Assembly: GCA_965247995.1 (NCBI GenBank) | Contig: OZ252041.1 | Coordinates: 62,001-126,000 of the forward strand | DNA from: JASLZO01 sp965247995 | GTDB lineage: Bacteria; Chloroflexota; Dehalococcoidia; UBA6926 | Direction: 5' to 3' | DNA: 64,000 nucleotides | Part shown: positions 26,277-34,341 of the stretch, one piece after another | Layout of the letters: each line of letters begins with the position of its first letter | Position numbering within the stretch: the stretch's first letter is position 1 | The notes under the pieces: generated by a model | Database searches by the model: none | What the model was told of the DNA's origin: nothing | The model's input: the letters and a program-made list of their open reading frames with translations, nothing else | Program-made: the position numbers and the translations under genes

Positions 26277-27731
26277 ATGAACCATCCAGTCGTTCGCGGA
26301 GCCCGATTCTTCCTCGCCCACGCACCCGGTTTGGTGAGACACGGGTCAAAACCGGCCCGGGAGATAGAAAAAGACCCGGAGGTCTGGGACTCGATCCGCA
26401 CTCACCTCCGCAGCTTTGACGAAGCGGTCGGTTACGGCCCGCATCAAGTTCTCCTTGGCAACCGCACTCCAGGGTCATTGGCTGACATTGAACAGCCCTG
26501 GTTCGAGAACGTCGCTCGCGAGGCTCCCCGGACCGGGCCTCACGGAGAGCTCGTGTCCGAAGAAGAGTTGTATGGCCTCCTCAAAGCCGCCGATGAGTTC
26601 GATCTGCTCTGGTTGGACGAGGATTTCGCAGCGAAGGCTGCCGACTTGCTGAGAGACCATCCGCGTGTACCCGAAGGCGATATGGACCGTATCAAGGGCG
26701 TGCCGTTCGATCAGATCGAACGCAAGCTCGCCGATCCTGAGAGCGGTGCAGAACCGCTGATGCTCAGGGACGGGTCGACAATCGGCCTGATCCAACACGG
26801 TTTGCTCGAGGATGCGTCGCTTGCACCCGGCATCCTCTTGGAGAACCTCGCGGTCAAAGCAACGGGCACGATGGCGCTCCGTCTGGCTATGGACGACTTC
26901 GGCATCGGCCCGGATCAGCTCCAGTACGTGATCGGGTCCGGCGAGGAAGCGATCGGTGACCGCTACAACCGTGGTGGTGGAAACTTGGCGAAGACGGTCG
27001 CTGAGGCCGCCGGTTGCACGGGCGCCACGGGCTCGGATGTGAAAGCCTTCTGCTGCGCACCAGTCCACGCGATGGTCGTTGGGGGCAGCCTGGTTGCCTC
27101 CGGGGTCTTCCCTGATATCGCGGTCATCGGGGGTTGCTCCCTGGCCAAGTTGGGCATGAAGTTCCGAGGCCACCTGGCGAAGGACATTCCGGTCATGGAA
27201 GATGTCCTCGTGGGGTTCGCCATCCTGATGGGTCCCGACGACGGCGTCAGCCCTCGCCTGCGTCTGGACAGCATCGGCCGCCACACGGTCGGCGCGGGGT
27301 CGGTCCAACAACAGATCATCGAGGCCCTGGTCCAGAAACCGCTCGAGAACTTGGGCCTGAGCTTCACGGACATCGACAAGTACTCGACCGAAATGCACAA
27401 CCCGGAGATCACCGACACGGCCGGGAGCGGGGACGTGCCCCGAACGAACTACCGGCTCATCGCCGCGCTCGCCGCCCAGCGCGGCGACATCCCAACGGGG
27501 AATGAAGCGCGTGACGAGTTCGTTTCGACCCATGGAATGGTGGGGTTCTCGCCGACCCAAGGCCACGTTGCGTCGGCGATTCCATACATCGCTCACGCGC
27601 TCGACTCGCTCGCGGCGGGAGACGCGAAGTACACCATGTTCCTGGCGAAAGGCAGCCTCTTCCTCGGAAGGATGACCCACCTCTCGGATGGCGAGTCGTT
27701 CGTACTGGAGGCAAATCCGGGCGCTCGGTGA
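26277..27731 (+). CDS. grdC: GrdC-like glycine reductase component C subunit
   Basis: A 484-residue GrdC-family protein. This family has a thiolase/KASIII-related fold and, with GrdD, releases the carboxymethyl group from GrdA as acetyl phosphate. It begins PVVRGARFFLAHAPGLV and carries IGSGEEAIGDRYNRGGGN. The Cys-rich active region has C247 in AAGCTGATGSD and C259/C260 in KAFCCAPVHAM. The C-terminal part holds the TEMHNPEITD and GFSPTQGHVAS segments. No grdD-like gene occurs anywhere in the window, so the usual acetyl-phosphate-forming partner is missing here and the acyl acceptor is uncertain. It is divergent from the grdE-like gene, with grdA 59 bases downstream. Confidence 0.88.
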   Translation: MNHPVVRGARFFLAHAPGLVRHGSKPAREIEKDPEVWDSIRTHLRSFDEAVGYGPHQVLLGNRTPGSLADIEQPWFENVAREAPRTGPHGELVSEEELYGLLKAADEFDLLWLDEDFAAKAADLLRDHPRVPEGDMDRIKGVPFDQIERKLADPESGAEPLMLRDGSTIGLIQHGLLEDASLAPGILLENLAVKATGTMALRLAMDDFGIGPDQLQYVIGSGEEAIGDRYNRGGGNLAKTVAEAAGCTGATGSDVKAFCCAPVHAMVVGGSLVASGVFPDIAVIGGCSLAKLGMKFRGHLAKDIPVMEDVLVGFAILMGPDDGVSPRLRLDSIGRHTVGAGSVQQQIIEALVQKPLENLGLSFTDIDKYSTEMHNPEITDTAGSGDVPRTNYRLIAALAAQRGDIPTGNEARDEFVSTHGMVGFSPTQGHVASAIPYIAHALDSLAAGDAKYTMFLAKGSLFLGRMTHLSDGESFVLEANPGAR

Positions 27732-27790
27732 ACGCGGTGTAGACTGAACGATCAACCCCACAGGGATCGACGCCCGGCGGAGGAACTGCG

Positions 27791-28255
27791 ATGGAACTCA
27801 AAGGCAAACGCGTCGTCATCATCGGTGAGCGTGACGGCGTGCCGGGGCCAGCAATCGAGGAGTGCGTGAAGAGTGTGGGCGCTGAACCAGTGATGGTCCA
27901 GACCCAATGCTTCGTTTGAACGGCTGCTGGCGCGCTTGACCTGGAAGGTCAAGAAGGAATCCAGGCCGTAGTCGAATCAATGGGCAACGAGAATATGGTG
28001 GTCATACTTGGCTCCCCCAGCGCCGAGAGTGCCGAGGTCTATGCCCGAACGGTCACCGAAGGCGACCCTTCGTGGGTCGGGCCCCTCGCTGGAATCTCGC
28101 TCGGACTGCCCGTCTACCACATCCTCGAATCGGAAGTGAAAGACCAAGTCGATCCAAAGGTCTACCAAGAGCAGGTCGCCATCATGGAGTCGGTCCTCGA
28201 GACGGACGACATCATCGCAGCAATGAGAAGCGTCCGTGAGTCAGTCACGGTGTAG
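27791..28255 (+). CDS. grdA: GrdA selenoprotein, glycine reductase complex selenoprotein A (selenocysteine at TGA 27917-27919)
   Basis: A 154-residue protein once the TGA at codon 43 is read as selenocysteine. It has the near-invariant start block KRVVIIGERDGVPGPAIEEC, then the redox motif CFV-U-TAAGALD, then NMVVILGSPSAESAE, GDPSWVGPLAG, LGLPVYHILE and the QEQVAIMESVL block. GrdA carries the selenoether carboxymethyl intermediate between component B and component C. Conservation on both sides of the TGA, the normal total length, and a perfect 7-base-pair hairpin 15 bases after it all support Sec decoding over a nonsense mutation. The ATG is preceded by GGAGGAACTGCG. Selenocysteine incorporation genes (selA, selB, selC, selD) are not in the window. 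Confidence 0.95.
27935..27953 (+). promoter_or_regulatory. Putative bacterial SECIS hairpin of grdA
   Basis: CTTGACC, loop TGGAA and GGTCAAG form a perfect 7-base-pair stem beginning 15 bases after the TGA. Position, stem length and a loop starting TGG fit bacterial SECIS elements. Confidence 0.7.
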
Positions 28256-28271
28256 GAGGGAGGAGGGATAG

Positions 28272-28517
28272 GTGACGCAGACGAAACAGGTTGTCTTTTA
28301 TTCGAAAGAGAAGGACTGCCCTCCCTGCGACGAAGCGAAACGCTGGTTCAAGGACCACGGGATCGACTACGACTACCGAGACGTCGTTGAGCACCCAGAG
28401 TACGTGCGCGACCTGGTCCAGAATTACCGAGTGATGTCTGTCCCTGTTTTGGTGGTGGGTGACGAACATTACGTCGGATTCGACGCCAAGGAGTACAAGC
28501 GGCTGATCCTGGACTGA
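28272..28517 (+). CDS. Glutaredoxin/NrdH-like redoxin with CPPC site
   Basis: An 81-residue thioredoxin-fold redoxin. It has beta1 QVVFYSKEKD, an active site CPPC at about residues 17-20, the cis-Pro segment MSVPVLVVGD near residue 57, and a C-terminal GFDAKEYKRLIL typical of NrdH/glutaredoxin-3-like proteins. GTG 28272 follows GGAGGGAGGAGGGATAG. It lies 16 bases after grdA. In clostridial loci the electron donor to GrdA is thioredoxin with thioredoxin reductase; here this redoxin is the only visible candidate to reduce the selenenylsulfide. That role is an inference. Confidence 0.83.
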   Translation: MTQTKQVVFYSKEKDCPPCDEAKRWFKDHGIDYDYRDVVEHPEYVRDLVQNYRVMSVPVLVVGDEHYVGFDAKEYKRLILD

Positions 28518-28581
28518 ACCAGTCCAACCGCGGTAGCCCGTGGCACGTGACGGGACCAGTCTCGTCACGTTGCTCGGAAAC

Positions 28582-29709
28582 ATGAATGGTCACCCGGCGC
28601 CCGACGTCGTGATCGTCGGAGCGGGTGTGATCGGGTGCGCAACCGCCTACTTCCTTGGGAAAGACCACGGCCTGCGCGCGCTCATCATCGAGCGCGACGG
28701 CGTCGGAAGTCAGGCATCAGGCGCAGCGGCAGGAGAGTTGAGCCCGACGCTCCGCGCTGAAGAGACTCCCTCAGCCCTCCTCTCATTCCTCCACACAGGC
28801 CTCGATCTTCATCGATCGATGGCGAGCAAACTGGTCGAGGAGTCCGGGATTGACTATCGGTTCACTCGCACACCCATCGTGCGTCCGGCGTTGTCTGCCG
28901 ACGAGGTCGATCCACTTCGAGAGGACCTCGCATCTTGGGGCAACCAGACGCGCTCACGGTGGCTGGATCCAGAAGAGCTCGCTGCCCTAGGGACGGTACT
29001 CACCCCTGAAACGTTCGGGGCGGTTGTCTCCGAGCACGAATACCAGCTCGAATCCTATCCCTTCGCTCTGGCCTTAGCAGCGGCGGCGGAGCGGTTCGGC
29101 GCGACGATATCGTCGGGAGTGGTGACGGACGTTGAGATCAGGGGAGGCCGCGCTACCGGCGCGACCGTGAACGGCCGCGTCATCCCAACTGACACGGTGG
29201 TCTTGGCCTGTGGGCCCTGGACCGCCGATGCCGCGGAGTGGCTTGATCTCCCGGTCCCTGTCATCCCGCTCAAGGGACAGATCGTGCACCTGCAGGTCGA
29301 CCAGCCTGCCCTTCGGCACGCCATCTTTCACTCGACTGGGTATGTGCTTCCGAAACCAACCGGAACGGTCTTTATCGGAACAACGCAGGAACGGGTCGGT
29401 TTCGACCCAACGCCGACTGCGGAAGCGAGGGAGTCCATCATCCAGCGTGTGCTCCGCTTCGCACCTTCGTTGCATGACGCCAGGGTCACCAACCACACGG
29501 CCTGCTTGCGGCCACTGTCGCTCGATGGGCTGCCGATTGTCGGTGGGGTCCCTCACGTCGATGGCGCCTACCTTGCAACGGGCCACGGAACGAAGGGCGT
29601 TCTCCTCAGCCTGGTAACTGGGATGCACTTGGCAAACTCCATCGCCAGCAGCGCACGGAACGACGCACTGGCCGCGTTCGACCCTTCAAGGCTCACTTCG
29701 ATGACCTAG
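28582..29709 (+). CDS. FAD-dependent amino acid oxidase (glycine oxidase ThiO/DAO family)
   Basis: A protein of about 375 residues with the N-terminal FAD dinucleotide site VVIVGAGVIGCATAYFL and ERDGVGSQASGAAAGELSP. The middle has ETFGAVVSEHEYQLESYPFA, and the C-terminal FAD/substrate segment YLATGHGTKGVLLSLVTG resembles glycine oxidase ThiO. Such enzymes oxidise glycine, sarcosine or D-amino acids to the imine with oxygen or another acceptor. The start is ambiguous between GTG 28540 and ATG 28582; the ATG sits 7 residues before the FAD strand and is used. It follows the redoxin gene closely. An oxidase for the same class of amines beside a reductive cleavage system is notable. Confidence 0.82.
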   Translation: MNGHPAPDVVIVGAGVIGCATAYFLGKDHGLRALIIERDGVGSQASGAAAGELSPTLRAEETPSALLSFLHTGLDLHRSMASKLVEESGIDYRFTRTPIVRPALSADEVDPLREDLASWGNQTRSRWLDPEELAALGTVLTPETFGAVVSEHEYQLESYPFALALAAAAERFGATISSGVVTDVEIRGGRATGATVNGRVIPTDTVVLACGPWTADAAEWLDLPVPVIPLKGQIVHLQVDQPALRHAIFHSTGYVLPKPTGTVFIGTTQERVGFDPTPTAEARESIIQRVLRFAPSLHDARVTNHTACLRPLSLDGLPIVGGVPHVDGAYLATGHGTKGVLLSLVTGMHLANSIASSARNDALAAFDPSRLTSMT

Positions 29710-29785
29710 TACCTGAGGAGGGGCGTTCAGCGCGCGGTGCTACGATTCGAACGGTTCGCAGGGCACAGATGCCGGAGGGGCGACG

Positions 29786-31024
29786 ATGGTCTCCGAGGCC
29801 TTCAGACGCGTCGATGAGAACATTTCGCGCGACGAAGTCGTGGCGCTGATGCGAGGTCTTCAATCTTTCCAGAGCTTTCCCCCGAACGAACGGCCCGCTA
29901 TGGAGTACTTGGCTGACTGGTTCCGTGAACGTGGGCTGGACGCCGAGCTTATTGATGTCGACGACGAACCTGGACGGCCCGATCTTGTTTATCGCTTCCG
30001 CGGGTCTGGAGGTGGCAAGACGGTCATGTTCAACGGCCACCTGGACATTGACCCAACGCCCATGAACTACCCGGGTGACCCGTGGGACTGTCACGAGGAG
30101 AACGGCCGACTCGTTGGGCATGGCTTGGTCAACATGAAGGCGGGGATTGCCGCCATCTCCGCGGCGACGGTCGCGATCGCGAAAGCTCGCACGCCGTTGA
30201 TGGGCGATGTCCTCATGACAGCGGTCGTTGGAGAGCTTCAGGGCGGCGTCGGCGCTGTCGACCTTGTGAAGCGCGGTCTCATTGGCGATTGCTGCATCGT
30301 CGCGGAACCGACCGACCTACGCATCCAACCGCAACACGGCAGCGCCAGTCAGTGGCTGATCCACGCCGTCGGCTCGAGCGAGTGGATCGGCGCACTTCAT
30401 GAACGGGCCTCCGTGAACGCTGCCGAACAGCTTGCGAAGGTCATCACCGCATTGAGGGACATCAGGTTCGACACGCCGCCCCGCCCCGAATTTCCGGGTC
30501 TGCCTCGGCTCATTGTGGGAGGCATCAACGGCGGAATCGGCCGCCAATACGACCATTGGCGCGCTTCGTACGTACCGGATTTCTGCACCGCGATCGTCGA
30601 GGTCCGTGGACAACCCGCCGAAGACTACGCCCACATTCGCGAGCAGATCGAGGCCGTCCTAAAGCGCCTCGAGATGGAGGACCCCGAGTTCAAGTACGAA
30701 ATCGAGGGACCGCCCGCCACCTACCGCCCGGAGTGGCAGAGCATGAAGGTGCAGGCGTACGGGATCGATCTCCCACGGGAGCACTACCTCAACCAGGCGG
30801 TGTTCAAACACCACACCGATGTCCTCGGCGACGAGCCGTCGTGGAGCTCGTCAAACGCGTGGAACGATTCCGGCCACTACACCGTGGCCGGTTGCCCATC
30901 CATCAACTACGGCCCCTCGCCGGCAGGCGGCGCCCGCCTGTACTCGATCGATATCGACAGGGTCGTCGACGGCGCCCGGATCATCGCCAGGGCCGGGATC
31001 GATATCGCGAATCAACCCAAGTAA
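29786..31024 (+). CDS. M20-family peptidase/deacylase-like protein with degenerate metal site
   Basis: A 412-residue ArgE/DapE-type protein. The first metal motif is intact (NGHLDIDP, H85 and D87), as is E174 in AEPTD. The bridging aspartate of DMKGG is N116 (NMKAG), and the catalytic EE pair reads E150-L151 (GELQGG). The C-terminal histidine expected near residue 385 is not found (GPSPAGGARLYSIDID). In terms of the DapE zinc ligands, the second zinc site has lost its Asp, Glu and His while the first keeps His and Glu. It may use one metal or have a non-hydrolytic role. It follows the oxidase by 76 bases, and its ATG is preceded by GGAGGGG. Confidence 0.8.
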   Translation: MVSEAFRRVDENISRDEVVALMRGLQSFQSFPPNERPAMEYLADWFRERGLDAELIDVDDEPGRPDLVYRFRGSGGGKTVMFNGHLDIDPTPMNYPGDPWDCHEENGRLVGHGLVNMKAGIAAISAATVAIAKARTPLMGDVLMTAVVGELQGGVGAVDLVKRGLIGDCCIVAEPTDLRIQPQHGSASQWLIHAVGSSEWIGALHERASVNAAEQLAKVITALRDIRFDTPPRPEFPGLPRLIVGGINGGIGRQYDHWRASYVPDFCTAIVEVRGQPAEDYAHIREQIEAVLKRLEMEDPEFKYEIEGPPATYRPEWQSMKVQAYGIDLPREHYLNQAVFKHHTDVLGDEPSWSSSNAWNDSGHYTVAGCPSINYGPSPAGGARLYSIDIDRVVDGARIIARAGIDIANQPK

Positions 31025-31090
31025 CCGGCTCGGATAAACCGTTATGGTGGATTTACACACACGGACCGCGACCGCCGCAGGGGGTAACTG

Positions 31091-32305
31091 ATGGCTGGAC
31101 GAACACACGTCGACGTCGATTACGAATCCTTTTGGGTGGTCCCTCAGCGGCCAGTCCCGACCTGGCAGATCGAACGGTTCACGTACGACTTCGGTGGTGC
31201 AAACCCGGGCCCTGACGTTATGCCGTCCGCGGACCTAGCCGAAGCAGCAAAACAGGTGATCATCGAGGAGCATGACGAGATCACGAGGTACCCTCCGACC
31301 TACGGCCCGGACCGCCTCCGAGAGATCATCGTCGAGAAGATGCGCCGTCACCGGGGCATAACTTGGCCGGGGATCGACGAGGTACTGGCTACCAACGGGT
31401 CCGGTCAGGCGATTGCCCTGGGCATGCAGACACTGATCGAACCGGGCGACGTGATCATCACGCACCGGTTTGTCTACCAGGGTGTCGTACGCTCGTTCGT
31501 CGCCTCCGGCGCCGAGATCATCACAGTTGACCGGGACGATCACGGCATGCGCATGGACCTCCTCGAAGAAGCACTGACAGATCTCCATAGCAGAGGCAAA
31601 CGGGCGAAGTTCCTGTACATCATCCCCAGTCCCCAAAATCCAGATGGCACCATCCTGCCTCTTGACCGGCGCAAAAGGATCATGGAACTCGCTCAGGAGT
31701 ACGACTTTCTCGTCATGGAAGACGACTGTTACGTCGACCAGGCGCTCGACGTCGATGAGATGCCCCCAGCCATCATGTCGCTCGACGGCGGCGAGGAGCG
31801 CGTCATCTACATCGCAACATTCTCGAAGATCATTTCGCCTGGCGTGCGCGTCGGCTGGATCACCGCCGCCCAACCACTTCTTGAACGTATGGCCGCCTAT
31901 AAACAGGACCTCGGAAATGACTACCTCTCCAGTCTGATCGTGGCCAAGTACCTGGAAGACCATATGGACGAACGCATCGAGTGGCTCAACGACCGAATGC
32001 GCCACAAGCGAAACACGATGCTTGCAGCTCTGGGCGAGAATTTCGGCCCCTTGGTCCAGGTGCGTGTGCCGGAAGGCGGCATGTTTCTCTGGGCGAACTT
32101 CCAGAACGGCATCAACATGTCCGAACTTGAGGTACCGAGCCAAGAGCAGGGCGTCCGATACTTGGGAGGTCCGCAGTTCTCCGTGATCGGCGAGGGGGAG
32201 AACTACGCCCGATTGAACTACAGCTTCCCTTCGCTCGATGAGATCACCAACGGAATCGCGAAGCTCGCGGATGTCATGAAGCAAGCGGGCGCTATCAAGG
32301 AGTAA
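31091..32305 (+). CDS. PLP-dependent class I/II aminotransferase (2-aminoadipate/LysN-like)
   Basis: A 404-residue fold-type I PLP enzyme. It has the N-terminal FGGANPGPDVMPS, YPPTYGPDRLREII near residue 72, TNGSGQAIALGMQTLIEPGD, IPSPQNPDGTILP near residue 178, MEDDCY near 212 and the Schiff-base lysine in TFSKIISPGVRVGW near 247. This is the MocR-type aminotransferase domain without a DNA-binding domain, as in LysN and aromatic or branched aminotransferases. The substrate is unknown. It follows the M20-like gene, and the next gene starts 5 bases after its stop, so the group is probably one operon. Confidence 0.88.
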   Translation: MAGRTHVDVDYESFWVVPQRPVPTWQIERFTYDFGGANPGPDVMPSADLAEAAKQVIIEEHDEITRYPPTYGPDRLREIIVEKMRRHRGITWPGIDEVLATNGSGQAIALGMQTLIEPGDVIITHRFVYQGVVRSFVASGAEIITVDRDDHGMRMDLLEEALTDLHSRGKRAKFLYIIPSPQNPDGTILPLDRRKRIMELAQEYDFLVMEDDCYVDQALDVDEMPPAIMSLDGGEERVIYIATFSKIISPGVRVGWITAAQPLLERMAAYKQDLGNDYLSSLIVAKYLEDHMDERIEWLNDRMRHKRNTMLAALGENFGPLVQVRVPEGGMFLWANFQNGINMSELEVPSQEQGVRYLGGPQFSVIGEGENYARLNYSFPSLDEITNGIAKLADVMKQAGAIKE

Positions 32306-32309
32306 GCGG

Positions 32310-33203
32310 ATGCCTGACTACGAAACGATCCTGTACGAAAAGCAGCGCGGTGGGGTCCTGATCACACTAAACCGGCCCGAGGTCCTGAACGCCCTGAGCG
32401 CACAACTCCAGACCGAACTCCACGAAGCGTTGGACGAAGCCGACGCGGACCCGGAGATCCGCGCCGTAGTGATAACCGGCAGCGGACGTGCGTTCTCGGC
32501 TGGCGCCGATATCGGTGGTGGCGGCAGCGAGCGCCGAGAGGAAGTTTGGCCGTATGGGCTGCCGGAGGGCATGAGCATCGCCGAACGCCTGAACACCACT
32601 CGGGACAGCACGATCGCCGGCGTCAAGCGAGAACTCCACCGCTGGGAGCTCGGCATCCCCGTCATCTCCGCCGTCAACGGTTGGTGCATGGGCGCTGGGT
32701 CGTGGCTTGCGCTCTCATGCCACATGACCATCGCCGCTGAGGACGCGGTGTTCTCACAACCCGAGGTCCGGATGATCGATAGTTCCAGTTTCTTCTGGAT
32801 TCACCTGGCCGGATACAAGAACGGTCTCCGATACGCACTGACGGGCGACCATATCGATGCCCAAGAGGCGCTCCGCATCGGCCTGGTGAACAAAGTTGTA
32901 CCCCCAGACGAGCTCATTGACGAGGCGTTTTCAATTGTCGAGCGAATTGCGCTCGTCAGCCCGGAGACGGTGAAGATCAACCTCGCGGTCGCAACGATGG
33001 GTCTCGAAATGATGGGCCTGCGGAACGCCCTAATGCTCGAGGCCGAGCTCGCTGCGCTTGCCCGATCTTCCCGCCGGTATGACTACCTTGAGCACATGAT
33101 CGAGGCACAGAAAGAGGGTGGGATGCGCGCGTTCTTGCAGGCTAGGGACGGCCCGTTCCGCCCTGAGCCGTTCGGTCCACGCTCCGCAGAACGAGGCGGC
33201 TAA
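32310..33203 (+). CDS. Enoyl-CoA hydratase/isomerase family protein
   Basis: A 297-residue crotonase-fold protein. It has YEKQRGGVLITLNRPEVLNAL at the start, VITGSGRAFSAGADIGGGG for the oxyanion-hole strand near residues 53-72, and the second oxyanion segment AVNGWCMGAGSWLALSCHMTI near residue 120. The catalytic glutamates of classical hydratases are not both clear, so isomerase, hydrolase or dehydration activity are all possible. It is the last gene of the plus-strand run starting at grdC and is followed by a strong bidirectional terminator. Confidence 0.88.
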   Translation: MPDYETILYEKQRGGVLITLNRPEVLNALSAQLQTELHEALDEADADPEIRAVVITGSGRAFSAGADIGGGGSERREEVWPYGLPEGMSIAERLNTTRDSTIAGVKRELHRWELGIPVISAVNGWCMGAGSWLALSCHMTIAAEDAVFSQPEVRMIDSSSFFWIHLAGYKNGLRYALTGDHIDAQEALRIGLVNKVVPPDELIDEAFSIVERIALVSPETVKINLAVATMGLEMMGLRNALMLEAELAALARSSRRYDYLEHMIEAQKEGGMRAFLQARDGPFRPEPFGPRSAERGG

Positions 33204-33220
33204 TCGACTCTACACTCGAA

Positions 33221-33252
33221 ACGAGGGCGGCCCGGTCGGGCCGCCCTCGTTG
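33221..33252. terminator. Bidirectional intrinsic terminator
   Basis: AACGAGGGCGGCCC, loop GGTC and GGGCCGCCCTCGTT make a perfect 14-base-pair stem between the enoyl-CoA hydratase (plus) and the MaoC-like gene (minus). It ends the presumed grdC-to-hydratase operon. Confidence 0.75.
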
Positions 33253-33272
33253 CTTGAAGACCTAGCGAGGAC

Positions 33273-33704
33273 CTATCCGCGCGAAGGAAGTTCCACGGTG
33301 CCTTGGCCCGGTGTGACGACCTCATCCCTCTGATTCGTGATCGCGATGTCGAGGTCGACCAAGTGCCTTCCGTTCTCGACCCGTTTTCCGGTCACCTTTC
33401 CTGTACACATGAGTTCGTCGTGCTTGAAGTTGATACCGCGCATCTGCGCCTTCACCATCACGACCTCGCCGTCATCGCCCGCAAACTGGCGCAGCAAGCT
33501 GTGGAGGTATGAGAACCGCAGTGGTCCCTGCCCGAATGCCGCCGGCTGCCCGTTCTCCCTCGCTGCGTCGTCGTCCATGTGCATCGGCACGTACTCGTCG
33601 TTGACCGAAGCCCATCGATTCCAGTTCATCAGGTCCGTTTTACGAAAGAACGTCGGGATCTCGAGTTCCTCGCTGACGTCTTCCCAGTACATCTGGTCTG
33701 CCAT
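33273..33704 (-). CDS. MaoC-like hotdog dehydratase subunit (C-terminal type)
   Basis: A 143-residue hotdog-fold protein. YWEDVSEELEIPTFFRKTD is near the N-terminus. The hydratase-2-type motif region is SVNDEYVPMHMDDDAARENG near residues 34-53, where the D and H correspond to the catalytic pair of MaoC/R-specific hydratases. Together with the neighbouring FAS1-type hotdog gene it would form the two halves of a double-hotdog (R)-hydratase. ATG 33704 follows a gap of 27 bases after the upstream partner. The substrate is an enoyl-CoA of unknown chain or ring. Confidence 0.78.
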   Translation of the reverse strand: MADQMYWEDVSEELEIPTFFRKTDLMNWNRWASVNDEYVPMHMDDDAARENGQPAAFGQGPLRFSYLHSLLRQFAGDDGEVVMVKAQMRGINFKHDELMCTGKVTGKRVENGRHLVDLDIAITNQRDEVVTPGQGTVELPSRG

Positions 33705-33731
33705 GAATCTCACCCCTTGATCAGCACCCGT

Positions 33732-34265
33732 TCAGTAGAGGATGTTGTCACTTCGGATCGTCTGGACTAATTCGCTGTTTTGATTGGTCCACTGCTCTTC
33801 GAGCACGTAGAAGAGCATCAGACCCAACCTGCCTGTACGCTCGTACAGGTCGACGAGCGAGACGACACTCATGATCACATCGCCGATCCGCATCGGCGCA
33901 AAGTGCTCCGCAGTCGTTCCGCCAAATAGGTACCGTTCCGGCGCTCCCGGCGGTCGAAGTTCCCGTTGCGACTCCACTTCTTCCTGGGCCGCATCAACGC
34001 GCTCCGGCTGTGGTCCAATATTCGCCCGACCCACCATCCAGGCGAACGGATTGTATTCGCGAGGGGCCACAATCCCACCCCAGCGCGTCGTCTTGGCGTA
34101 TTCCTCGTCCCAGAAACGCCGTGGCGGCACTTCGGGCCAGTACGCGGCCATCGCAAAGCGCCGGACCTCTGCTTGCGATATTGGCGGGGACACCAACGGT
34201 GGAGTCCGCGTGCCGATGTAGGCGCGCATCTCGTCGGTGATATACGTCTCAGGCGTGTTGGTCAT
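33732..34265 (-). CDS. FAS1-like/MaoC N-terminal-type hotdog dehydratase subunit
   Basis: A 177-residue protein of the MaoC dehydratase N-terminal (FAS1-DH-like) type. It has SQAEVRRFAMAAYWPEVPP near residue 33, GGIVAPREYNPFAW near residue 62, and a second beta-sheet region GTTAEHFAPMRIGDVIM. It is usually encoded next to a partner hotdog subunit that carries the catalytic Asp/His, which is true here. ATG 34265 is preceded by GGGGG at good spacing; a GTG two codons upstream is the alternative. The pair is convergent with the enoyl-CoA hydratase across a terminator. Confidence 0.78.
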   Translation of the reverse strand: MTNTPETYITDEMRAYIGTRTPPLVSPPISQAEVRRFAMAAYWPEVPPRRFWDEEYAKTTRWGGIVAPREYNPFAWMVGRANIGPQPERVDAAQEEVESQRELRPPGAPERYLFGGTTAEHFAPMRIGDVIMSVVSLVDLYERTGRLGLMLFYVLEEQWTNQNSELVQTIRSDNILY

Positions 34266-34341
34266 GGTCACCCCCTACCCTAGCGCTACCGCGGGAACTG
34301 TTCGTACCGTAGCACGGCGGGAGCCGCGTCGCGGTACCGTG

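Noticed and set aside
26475..27761. Long minus-strand reading frame opposite grdC
   Set aside because: It is a high-GC shadow of grdC with no family similarity, ribosome-binding site or plausible start.
27791..28255. grdA read as a pseudogene split by a stop
   Set aside because: The TGA is exactly at the conserved selenocysteine site, and a SECIS-like hairpin follows.
29740..29760. GTTCGA-like sequence as a tRNA T-arm
   Set aside because: No cloverleaf or acceptor stem can be built around it.
31235..32284. Minus-strand reading frame of about 350 codons opposite the aminotransferase
   Set aside because: It lies fully inside a clearly recognised gene and reads as low-similarity antisense.
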